Source: an uncultured Verrucomicrobiales bacterium (GTDB lineage Bacteria > Verrucomicrobiota > Verrucomicrobiia > Verrucomicrobiales > Akkermansiaceae). From it: a stretch of 64,000 bases of DNA. Of the stretch, positions 51,037 through 57,805 are shown in pieces; position 1 is the first letter of the stretch; every line of letters begins with the position of its first letter. The translations under genes and the position numbers were made by a program. The DNA lies in NCBI GenBank assembly GCA_937893015.1, contig CALBJX010000062.1:1-64000 (forward strand). The letters run 5' to 3'. The notes below the pieces were generated by a model. The model did no database searches. It was not told where the DNA came from and saw only the letters and a list, made by a program, of their open reading frames with translations.

Positions 51037-51762
51037 ATGCCGACTCTGAGCAGCATCATGGGGCCGATTTTCTGGCTCATCATCTTCTTCGCCGTGCTGG
51101 CGCTGGCCGTCGTGGCCGAGCGTCTGTTCTACTTCCACCGCGTCAACATCAACTCGGGCGACTTCCTGCGCGGGCTCTCTGCCCTGTTGCGAGCGGGTAA
51201 GTATGATGAGGCTCTGCACGAGGCGCGTCAGCTGCCCGGGCCCATGGCACGCGTGGTGGAGTCCGTGCTGCCGCACCACCGCCTCGTCCGCTCCGAAATG
51301 CGTGAAATTGCCATGGAAGCTGCCGAGCTGGAGGTGTACCGCATCGAGCGCAACATCGGTACGTTGCAGGCCTGTGCCACTGCCATGCCCATGCTCGGCA
51401 TTCTCGGCACGCTGCTCTCGCTGGTGAACTTTTATGAGCAGCCCGGCATCATCGACGGAGCCGCCGCGCCGCCCGCGGTGGCTGCTGTGCTGCAGCAGGC
51501 TTTGATGCTCTCGGCTACGGGTGTGGCCCTCTGCATCCCCGCCTACCTTTTCTACATGTATCTGGCGGGGCGTGCCCGCAAGATTATCAACAACGTGGAA
51601 CGCGCCGGGCTGGAGTGTGTGCACATTATCTGCGATGCCCGCGAGGCCGCCGAGGAAAAAGCGCGTGAGGAGCAGGCCGCCGCTGCCGCCGCCGCGGAGC
51701 GTAAGTGCTGCTGCTCCTGCGAGCTGCCCGCCGCCTCCGCAGAGGAGCAGGGAGAAGCCTAA
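51037..51762 (+). CDS. ExbB/TolQ/MotA-family proton-channel protein
   Basis: A 241-residue inner-membrane protein. The first helix is at about 8-30 (FWLIIFFAVLALAVVAERLFYF). A cytoplasmic loop follows, then the conserved core TLQACATAMPMLGILGTLLSLVNFY with a second helix, and a third helix near AVLQQALMLSATGVALCIPAYLFYMYL. This is the ExbB/TolQ pattern. The protein forms the pentameric channel that powers TonB- or Tol-type systems. The tail is unusual, Ala/Glu-rich with a CCCSC cysteine cluster. It is the first gene of a four-gene operon. Confidence 0.9.
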   Translation: MPTLSSIMGPIFWLIIFFAVLALAVVAERLFYFHRVNINSGDFLRGLSALLRAGKYDEALHEARQLPGPMARVVESVLPHHRLVRSEMREIAMEAAELEVYRIERNIGTLQACATAMPMLGILGTLLSLVNFYEQPGIIDGAAAPPAVAAVLQQALMLSATGVALCIPAYLFYMYLAGRARKIINNVERAGLECVHIICDAREAAEEKAREEQAAAAAAAERKCCCSCELPAASAEEQGEA

Positions 51763-51776
51763 CCGCCGTTTTTTCT

Positions 51777-52205
51777 ATGCGCCGCATCCGTTCCCGACTG
51801 CATGACATGGGTGGCACGGCCTTGGTGCTGTGCGGCATCAGCTTGTTGCTGGTGCTTTGCTGCTGCGTGTTGCTGACGCACCATGTCGCTCCGCGCTACG
51901 GCGTGCGTGTGCGTCCCGCTGCCTCCCACTTCACCATGGGCGGCTACGACCGCTCGCAGACCCACATCCTGTCGATTTCCGCGGGCGATGAACCTCGCCT
52001 CTACGATGGTTCCGTCCGCATCGCGGGCGACATGCAGGGCGTGGAGGCTGTGCTTGCGCAATGGGCGGGCGAAACGCCCTCCCGCGTGACAGTGGTGCTC
52101 GTGGCGGACAGTGCCGTGACCGCGGGCACGCTGCAAACACTCACCGACATGGTGCTGAGCCACGGAATGAATTGCCATCTCGGCGCTGTGCCGAGCATCG
52201 AATAA
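51777..52205 (+). CDS. ExbD/TolR-like protein
   Basis: A 142-residue protein with a short cytoplasmic N-terminus, one transmembrane helix at about 14-36 (TALVLCGISLLLVLCCCVLL) and a periplasmic domain. Its end, VTVVLVADSAVTAGTLQTLTDMV, resembles the ExbD segment where ADxxxxxxxL-x-L-xD precedes the last helix. The conserved ExbD membrane aspartate is not evident in this helix, so proton coupling may differ. It starts 15 nt after the ExbB-like gene, and its stop overlaps the next ATG by 1 nt. Confidence 0.72.
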   Translation: MRRIRSRLHDMGGTALVLCGISLLLVLCCCVLLTHHVAPRYGVRVRPAASHFTMGGYDRSQTHILSISAGDEPRLYDGSVRIAGDMQGVEAVLAQWAGETPSRVTVVLVADSAVTAGTLQTLTDMVLSHGMNCHLGAVPSIE

Positions 52206-52621
52206 TGCAGAAGACGACGCCCCAGGACCTGACCTTCCACACGCGTTTCGACCGCCGTGCGCACGGGTGTCTGCCGCTCTTTGTTGTCGGCGTCTTTCTC
52301 GTGGTGCTCTCGGCTATTTGGCTGGTGCCCGTCAAAAAGCCGGAGCCCCTTCGCCCCCTCGGTGTGGGCGAGGTGATGCGAGAGAGCGATCCCGTTACGG
52401 AATTTCTCGTGCGGGAGCACAGCCCGCTGCCGCTGCTGCAACCCCGCGCCATCGACCCTGATTTTGACGAGGTGGAGCGTATGCCCCTGCGCCGCGAGCT
52501 TACCCCCATGCCGGCCCCCCCTGTGCGTCTTTTCTCCGGCGCCCCGGATTCCGCCGTACTGGAGGCGGAGGCCCTGCTGGAGCTTCCCCCCACGACAGAC
52601 GGAAAGGAGGCACAGCCGTGA
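52205..52621 (+). CDS. Small bitopic membrane protein in ExbB operon
   Basis: A 138-residue protein with one transmembrane helix at about 24-44 (LPLFVVGVFLVVLSAIWLVP) and a periplasmic proline- and acid-rich part. It could play the part of a shortened TonB-like transducer without the C-terminal TonB domain, but that is inference from context and topology. The start overlaps the preceding stop (TAATG) and its stop overlaps the next gene (GTGA), so the operon is translationally coupled. Confidence 0.75.
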   Translation: MQKTTPQDLTFHTRFDRRAHGCLPLFVVGVFLVVLSAIWLVPVKKPEPLRPLGVGEVMRESDPVTEFLVREHSPLPLLQPRAIDPDFDEVERMPLRRELTPMPAPPVRLFSGAPDSAVLEAEALLELPPTTDGKEAQP

Positions 52622-52863
52622 GCTTCTCCCTTCTCGCCCTCTTCGGTATCCCCGAGGTGACTCCCGCGCAGTTCATTGAGGGGCTGCTGCACTGTGGGCT
52701 TTTCCTGCTGCTCTGTATCATGATCCCTGTGCAGCTCAGCGCCAAGCTGCGCCGCATGAGCAAGGCCCGCACCCACCGCACCTGCCGCATCTGCGGCTAC
52801 CGCTTCCTTCGCCGCGACGGGGAGCAGGAGATGCTCTGCCCGCATTGCGGGGCGAAGAATTGA
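52618..52863 (+). CDS. Small membrane protein with zinc-ribbon tail, GTG start
   Basis: An 81-residue protein. One transmembrane helix is at about 18-40 (FIEGLLHCGLFLLLCIMIPV), then a basic stretch, then a zinc ribbon CRICGYRF...CPHC. The start is GTG, overlapping the previous stop by 4 nt. It is too small to be an enzyme and is possibly an assembly or regulatory component of the ExbB-like complex. No family is recognised. Confidence 0.75.
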   Translation: MSFSLLALFGIPEVTPAQFIEGLLHCGLFLLLCIMIPVQLSAKLRRMSKARTHRTCRICGYRFLRRDGEQEMLCPHCGAKN

Positions 52864-52915
52864 CCCCACGGCGCATGAGCCGCGCCGATTTATTTCAAAG
52901 AAGCGCATTTTGTCG

Positions 52916-52945
52916 GAAAATATTTTGATGTTGAAAAATATTTTC
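52916..52945. repeat. AT-rich perfect inverted repeat upstream of the SlyB-like gene
   Basis: GAAAATATTTT (52916-52926) and AAAATATTTTC (52935-52945) are exact reverse complements with an 8-nt loop. An A-rich stretch then leads to the promoter at 52977. This may be an UP-like element, a nucleoid-protein or repressor site, or a weak 3' end for the ExbB operon. Confidence 0.55.
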
Positions 52946-52976
52946 AAAAAAGAATAAAAAAGACGGCGCTTTGAGC

Positions 52977-53005
52977 TTGACCCCACCCGCCTCGACCGCT
53001 AACAT
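52977..53005 (+). promoter_or_regulatory. Predicted promoter of the SlyB-like lipoprotein gene
   Basis: TTGACC at 52977-52982, a 17-nt spacer and TAACAT at 53000-53005. The leader is about 48 nt. A GGGAGG in it lies too far from the ATG to act as a Shine-Dalgarno sequence. Confidence 0.6.
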
Positions 53006-53059
53006 GTTGTCAGCTCCCACCCAAAGGGAGGTCACACGCAAACCAAAACCAATACTGAT

Positions 53060-53542
53060 ATGAAGTTTCACTATGGTATGATGTCTCTCGTCGCCGCGTC
53101 TCTGATGCTGGCTTCCTGTGAGTCCATGGGTTCCCTCAACTCCGTTACCTCCAATCAGGCGAATGTCGCCGCTCAGGTGGTTCCCGCTACGGTGGTGAGC
53201 GCTCAGCGTACCACCATCGACACCAGCTCCACGGGTCGTAACCTCGGCACGGGCATCGGTGCCGCTCTGGGTGCAGGCTCCGGTGCTCTGCTGGGGCGCG
53301 GTAAGGGGCAGATTGTCTCCGCCGTCGGCTTCGGCGCTCTGGGTGCCCTCGCCGGTCGCTACGCTGTGGATGCCGCAGGCAACACCACCGCTCAGCGCCT
53401 CGTCGTGAAGGTGGACGGTTCCAAGACGCAGTACACCGTCACGCAGCCCGTCTACAAGGAAATCGGCGAGATTCCCGTCGGCGTGCACGGCACGCTGGAA
53501 CTCGGCAACGGCACCTCCAAGTTCATCCCCGACGGCATGTAA
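53060..53542 (+). CDS. SlyB-like glycine-zipper outer-membrane lipoprotein
   Basis: A 160-residue lipoprotein with lipobox LMLASC (Cys20). It has the SlyB/17-kDa-antigen pattern of a glycine zipper (GTGIGAALGAGSGALLGRG and AVGFGALGALAGRYAVDAAG) and a C-terminal beta part. Such proteins sit in the outer membrane and are linked to envelope stress. It has its own promoter and terminator. Confidence 0.88.
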   Translation: MKFHYGMMSLVAASLMLASCESMGSLNSVTSNQANVAAQVVPATVVSAQRTTIDTSSTGRNLGTGIGAALGAGSGALLGRGKGQIVSAVGFGALGALAGRYAVDAAGNTTAQRLVVKVDGSKTQYTVTQPVYKEIGEIPVGVHGTLELGNGTSKFIPDGM

Positions 53543-53571
53543 GCCTCGGCTTTGACAATACCGATTTTATC

Positions 53572-53607
53572 ATCCGCACGGCTCTGTTCCGGGCGGATGT
53601 TTTTTTG
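53572..53607 (+). terminator. Intrinsic terminator after the SlyB-like gene
   Basis: A 10-position stem (53572-53581 and 53589-53598) with one mismatch, followed by a long T-run (53600-53607). Confidence 0.8.
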
Positions 53608-53630
53608 TCACTTGCGGGCGGACTTGCTTC

Positions 53631-53659
53631 TTGCCAACGCGTGCGCGGGTGGCTATAAT
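53631..53659 (+). promoter_or_regulatory. Predicted promoter of the dynamin-like GTPase gene
   Basis: TTGCCA at 53631-53636, a 17-nt spacer and a consensus TATAAT at 53654-53659, then 11 nt to the ATG. Confidence 0.75.
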
Positions 53660-53670
53660 GTCGCGGAGCT

Positions 53671-55302
53671 ATGTTGACGCGCAGTTACAGAATGCAGGAG
53701 GCGCTGATGTGCTATTGGGCACAACAGGCCGTGGCTCTGTGCTCCGACATTGATGATGCTGCCGCGGAAGAGCTGATTGCTCCCGTGCAGACTGCGATTG
53801 CCGCCGTGCACCGCGATCGCCGCGTGGTCTTCATCGGTGGCAAGGGGTGTGGTAAGACTTCTCTGCTTGCGGCCGTGGCAGGCTGCCCCGTGATGGGCAG
53901 GGCCGTGTGGGACGGCCCCTACGTCTGCTGGCGCTACCGCTGCGACGACGGCGATGCAACCTGCTCCCGCTTCATTCCCGAACCCTCTTTGGAAGGCTTG
54001 GAACTCGTGGATACCGCCGCTTGTGACAGCGCAAAGGAGACGATAGCCGCTCTGCTGCCCGGTGCGGATGTCGTGGTGGCGGTGATGGATGCCCGCTTTG
54101 TGCAGGATTCCCCTGCATGGGAACTGCTGGCGGAATTGCCGGAGAATGCCGCAGGCTCCGTGCTTATTGCGCTCACGCACACGGATTCCCTTGCGGCGGA
54201 GTCAGTCATTCAGCTGGGGCAACACGTGCGCGACCTCTGCCGGGAGCGTATGAAGACAATGCCCGCCGCCTGTAACGTGAGCCCCGCTAACACCGCTGCT
54301 GTGGAAGCCTTCACCACCCGCGTGCAAGAGGCTCTTGCGGCGCCTCGCGGCGTGCGAGCCGCTGTGCGTCGTGTGCAGGACGTTGCGGAAAATCTGCTGT
54401 ACAAGCAGGGCAGTATTCTCAAAAAACGGGAGGAGGTCATGCGCATGAACAGCGGTTTCTTGGCGGGTATCGAGCAGGAAATCGACAATTTCCTGATGCG
54501 CCAGCAACAGGGCGCCAAAGCGCACTGCGGGCATTTCACGGATGCTGTCGTGCGAGTGAAGCCGCGTTTGCTGCGCCGTCTGCGCGGCACCTTCGGCTAC
54601 GTGCTCTCGCCCGTCACGCTGCTGCGGCTGGAAAACTTCGGAGCCGGGCTGGAGAACGCCTGCTGCCGCATGGTGCAGGACGATGTCTGCCGCTTGCAGG
54701 AGGAGAGCGACCGCGATTTCATCCAAACCTGTGCTGCACATTGGAAAAGCGTGCGCCCGCGTATGAAGCAGACGCTCGAATGTGAAATCGGGGATTTTCC
54801 CGAAGAAAAACTGTCCGCCGAATTGGCGGAGCTGCGCCACCGCCTCAAAAATCACATGGGTGAACCCTTCCGCACGGAACAGGTGCGCCGCAAACTGGCG
54901 GAGGCTTTCCGCAGCCCTGCGGGGTGGATGCAGGCGACGCTGATATTCGCCTGTCTGCTGCTTGCCGTGGCCGGGGGAACGGGCTATATCGGGCAAAATG
55001 TCATTGCCGAGTGGTTGGCCGGCTCTGCCGCCGTGCTCTGGTTTCTCGGTTCCGTCGCGCACTTGGTGGTCTCCAAACGCCTGCGGGAAAAGACGGCCGA
55101 TGTGTGTGACCGCCTGTGCACCGCCATGGGCCCCGCTCTCATGCCCCTTACAGAGCAACTCATCATCTCCCGCGTGGCGGCTTACCGCAACCTGTACACG
55201 GCACCGCGCCTGAAAGTCGCCGCACGTGAAACAACGCTGGAGCCGCTGCGCCGACGCCACGGCGAAATCCTGCGCCGCATCCGCACCTCCGCACACGTCT
55301 GA
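53671..55302 (+). CDS. Membrane-anchored dynamin-like GTPase
   Basis: A 543-residue protein. The G domain has P-loop GGKGCGKTSLL (56-66) and the G3 motif LVDTAA (Asp114). A G4-like THTD (169-172) replaces the usual TKxD or NKxD. Long helical regions follow, then two close hydrophobic helices at about 420-437 and 448-470, then another helical end. A GTPase followed by helices and a hydrophobic hairpin paddle is the layout of bacterial dynamin-like proteins, which remodel or repair membranes. Sequence identity to named members cannot be judged here. rarA follows after 24 nt, so both share one transcript. Confidence 0.72.
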   Translation: MLTRSYRMQEALMCYWAQQAVALCSDIDDAAAEELIAPVQTAIAAVHRDRRVVFIGGKGCGKTSLLAAVAGCPVMGRAVWDGPYVCWRYRCDDGDATCSRFIPEPSLEGLELVDTAACDSAKETIAALLPGADVVVAVMDARFVQDSPAWELLAELPENAAGSVLIALTHTDSLAAESVIQLGQHVRDLCRERMKTMPAACNVSPANTAAVEAFTTRVQEALAAPRGVRAAVRRVQDVAENLLYKQGSILKKREEVMRMNSGFLAGIEQEIDNFLMRQQQGAKAHCGHFTDAVVRVKPRLLRRLRGTFGYVLSPVTLLRLENFGAGLENACCRMVQDDVCRLQEESDRDFIQTCAAHWKSVRPRMKQTLECEIGDFPEEKLSAELAELRHRLKNHMGEPFRTEQVRRKLAEAFRSPAGWMQATLIFACLLLAVAGGTGYIGQNVIAEWLAGSAAVLWFLGSVAHLVVSKRLREKTADVCDRLCTAMGPALMPLTEQLIISRVAAYRNLYTAPRLKVAARETTLEPLRRRHGEILRRIRTSAHV

Positions 55303-55325
55303 TTTTTCCGCTTCCCCGTCTCCCT

Positions 55326-56690
55326 ATGGAACCTGACCTTTTCACCCCGCACGGCACGTCGGCGCTGCAAAGCGATGCCGTTTCCGCGTCCATGCCCTTG
55401 GCCGCGCGGATGCGCCCCGAATCGTTGGATGAGGTGGCGGGGCAGCGTCACCTGCTGGCGGACGGCAAGCTGCTGCGCCGCGCCATCGAGACGGACCGCT
55501 TCTCCTCGCTCATCTTCTATGGTCCGCCCGGAGTGGGCAAGACGACGCTGGCCTATGTCATTGCCCGCTGTACGGGCGACTACTTCGTGATGCTCAACGG
55601 CGTGGATTCCGGTAAAGGCGAGATTCTGCGGGAAATCGAGCAGGCTAAGACGCGGCAGGCGCTGCATGGGCAGAAGACCATCCTCTTTGTGGATGAGCTG
55701 CACCGCTTTAACAAGGCGCAGCAGGATGTGCTGCTGCCGCATTTGGAGAAGGGGACGGTGCGCTTCATCGGCGCGACGACGGAGAACCCCTATTTCGCCA
55801 TCAACAGCGCGATGCTCTCCCGCTCGCAGATTTTCCCGCTGGAGCCCGTGCCCGATGCGGACATTATCGCCCTGCTGCGCCGTGCCGTGGCGGATGACAA
55901 GCGCGGTCTGGGCTTCATGAAGCTCCTTGTGGATGAGGCCGCCTACGAGCATCTGGCCCTGAAAGCCGATGGTGATGCCCGCAAAGCTCTCACCGCGTTG
56001 GAGGTTGCGGCCCTCTCCACCCCCAAGGATGCGGACGGCACCATCCACGTGACACTGGAGGTGGCGGAGGAATCCATCCAGAAGAAGGCCATCCGCTACG
56101 ACAGGGCAGGAGACGGGCACTACGACACCATTTCCGCCTTCATCAAGTCCATGCGCGGCAGCGATCCCGATGCCGCGTTGTACTGGCTCGCCTTCATGCT
56201 CAACGCCGGGGAGGATATCCGCTTCATCGCCCGCCGCATCGTCATTTGCGCGAGCGAGGATGTAGGCCTTGCTGATTCCAATGCTCTGCGCGTAGCCATC
56301 GCCGCAGCTCAGGCCGCGGAGATGGTCGGCATGCCCGAGGCTCGCATTCCTCTGGCCCACGCCGCCGTCTACATCGCCACAGCACCCAAAAGCAATTCCG
56401 CCTATGCGGGGCTCGGGGCCGCCATGCAGGATGTGAAGGAAGGACGAACCCTCCCCGTGCCTGACCATCTGGCCACTCCCACCCGCAAGAAACTTGCCCG
56501 CCTTCGCGGCGTGGCGGCGGAGGATACGGAATACAAATACGCCCACGATTTCGAGGAGAATTATGTGCCGCAGGCCTATCTCCCCGAAGGTCGCCGCTAT
56601 TATACCCCTTCGCACAATGGTCTGGAACTCCGCATTGCCGAGCGTATGGAGCACCTGCGCCGCCTGTTTGAGGAATCGCAGGGAAAATGA
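55326..56690 (+). CDS. rarA: Replication-associated recombination protein A
   Basis: A 454-residue AAA+ ATPase (RarA/MgsA) that acts at stalled replication forks. It begins with PLAARMRPESLDEVAGQRHLL, then Walker A GPPGVGKTT (66-74), Walker B ILFVDELHRFNKAQQD, sensor GATTENPYFAINSAMLSR, and the C-terminal tetramerisation region with YDTISAFIKSMRGSDPDAAL and EGRRYYTPSHNG-type ending. The length is normal. It lies directly behind the dynamin-like gene. Confidence 0.96.
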   Translation: MEPDLFTPHGTSALQSDAVSASMPLAARMRPESLDEVAGQRHLLADGKLLRRAIETDRFSSLIFYGPPGVGKTTLAYVIARCTGDYFVMLNGVDSGKGEILREIEQAKTRQALHGQKTILFVDELHRFNKAQQDVLLPHLEKGTVRFIGATTENPYFAINSAMLSRSQIFPLEPVPDADIIALLRRAVADDKRGLGFMKLLVDEAAYEHLALKADGDARKALTALEVAALSTPKDADGTIHVTLEVAEESIQKKAIRYDRAGDGHYDTISAFIKSMRGSDPDAALYWLAFMLNAGEDIRFIARRIVICASEDVGLADSNALRVAIAAAQAAEMVGMPEARIPLAHAAVYIATAPKSNSAYAGLGAAMQDVKEGRTLPVPDHLATPTRKKLARLRGVAAEDTEYKYAHDFEENYVPQAYLPEGRRYYTPSHNGLELRIAERMEHLRRLFEESQGK

Positions 56691-56767
56691 AAAAGGCCCC
56701 GCCGCTGTGAGAAACGGCAGGGCGAGAATGGAAACGGAGTCCGCGAGGAAAGGAAATCGCTTATCCG

Positions 56768-57805
56768 TCAGTTTTGTTTGATATTGCGCTTCACCTTGTC
56801 CGCGCGGCGTTGTTCCTCGCGCTTTTCCTTGTTGTATTCGCGGATGCCGGCGCGCTTGTCGCGGCGCATGCGGGCGGCGTTCTTGTCGGGCTTGGCATCG
56901 CCCCAGAGGGTGAGAATGTGCTCACCCGCCTTGCCGGAGCGCGTTTCGGGGCCGATGCGCATGTTGGCGCGGATGAGGGTTTTCAGGCGTTGGGACACAA
57001 TGCCGTTCTGGCGCGTGATGCCGATGAGCAGGTTGTACGCCGCCTGGCGGTCCTCCACCTTGTAGGCGGGGTCGGAGAAGATGCGGGTGCAGTGCTGCTT
57101 GATGGCGTTGAGGTCGGGCACGAAAGAAGGTTTCAGGAAGCCGTCCTTGGTGTCCATCTCTTTGTAGAGGAACTCGCGGGCGTTGAACTCGTGGCGGCGA
57201 AGACAGCCCGTTTTGTCGTTCGGGTCCGCCATGCGGATGCGCTCGATGATGTCCGACGGCGGTTTGATGGGCAAATCCGCTGCCTTGCTGAGCAGGCGGG
57301 CGCGGGCCTCGTTCTCCTCGTGGTCGGCTTCCTCCAGAATGGTGTTGCGCTGCCGCAGCAGGTCGAGGTTCTTCTTAATGTTGGCGAGGCCTTCGGCACC
57401 CTTGTAGTCACCGAGGTCATCCGTGCCGTGCAGGTCGGCATAGATTTCGCCGTCCTCATCCAGCATCACCACGCGCGGGCAGTAGCCGAAGCCGGGCAGA
57501 CGCAGGCTGCCCTTGATGTCCACTCCGTTGTCGAGGTCCTTGTTCTTGTCATCCTGATAGCTCGGCAGGGCGAGCAGCACGGCGTTGCCCGCGGCTTGCT
57601 CCAGCTCGGGGGTGTCCCAGAACTCGTGCAGCATGCGGTTGCTGCGCGTGTTCCAATCCGGCCCGTAGACATAGACGATGATGCCGTCCGGTCCCGCGGC
57701 TTTCTTGGCGTCTCTGAAGGTTTTGACGCGCTGTGCGGCATCGGCGGCGGGCAGGGCCAGCAGGGCTCCGAGGGTGAGGAGAGTGCCTTTAATGAGTGCG
57801 TTCAT
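56768..57805 (-). CDS. Exported thioredoxin-fold protein without redox cysteines
   Basis: A 345-residue protein with a signal peptide (MNALIKGTLLTLGALLALPAADA). The segment IIVYVYGPDWNTRSNRML sits where thioredoxin-like exported proteins have GxxWCxxC, so both redox cysteines are lost. A PRVVMLDEDGEIYADL strand pair follows, then a helical domain and a very basic C-terminus (KREEQRRADKVKRNIK). It probably acts as a binding or structural fold. Its ATG overlaps the end of the upstream FHA gene by 17 nt, which implies one operon and a joint role. Confidence 0.75.
   Translation of the reverse strand: MNALIKGTLLTLGALLALPAADAAQRVKTFRDAKKAAGPDGIIVYVYGPDWNTRSNRMLHEFWDTPELEQAAGNAVLLALPSYQDDKNKDLDNGVDIKGSLRLPGFGYCPRVVMLDEDGEIYADLHGTDDLGDYKGAEGLANIKKNLDLLRQRNTILEEADHEENEARARLLSKAADLPIKPPSDIIERIRMADPNDKTGCLRRHEFNAREFLYKEMDTKDGFLKPSFVPDLNAIKQHCTRIFSDPAYKVEDRQAAYNLLIGITRQNGIVSQRLKTLIRANMRIGPETRSGKAGEHILTLWGDAKPDKNAARMRRDKRAGIREYNKEKREEQRRADKVKRNIKQN

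Noticed and set aside
52864..53059. GGGAGG as a Shine-Dalgarno for the SlyB-like gene
   Set aside because: It lies more than 25 nt before the ATG, too far for normal initiation, and probably falls in the transcript leader by chance.
56691..56767. Imperfect hairpin between rarA and the converging thioredoxin-like gene
   Set aside because: The stem GCCC.GCCG/CGGC.GGGC has a mismatch and no T-tract, so it is too weak to call a terminator.
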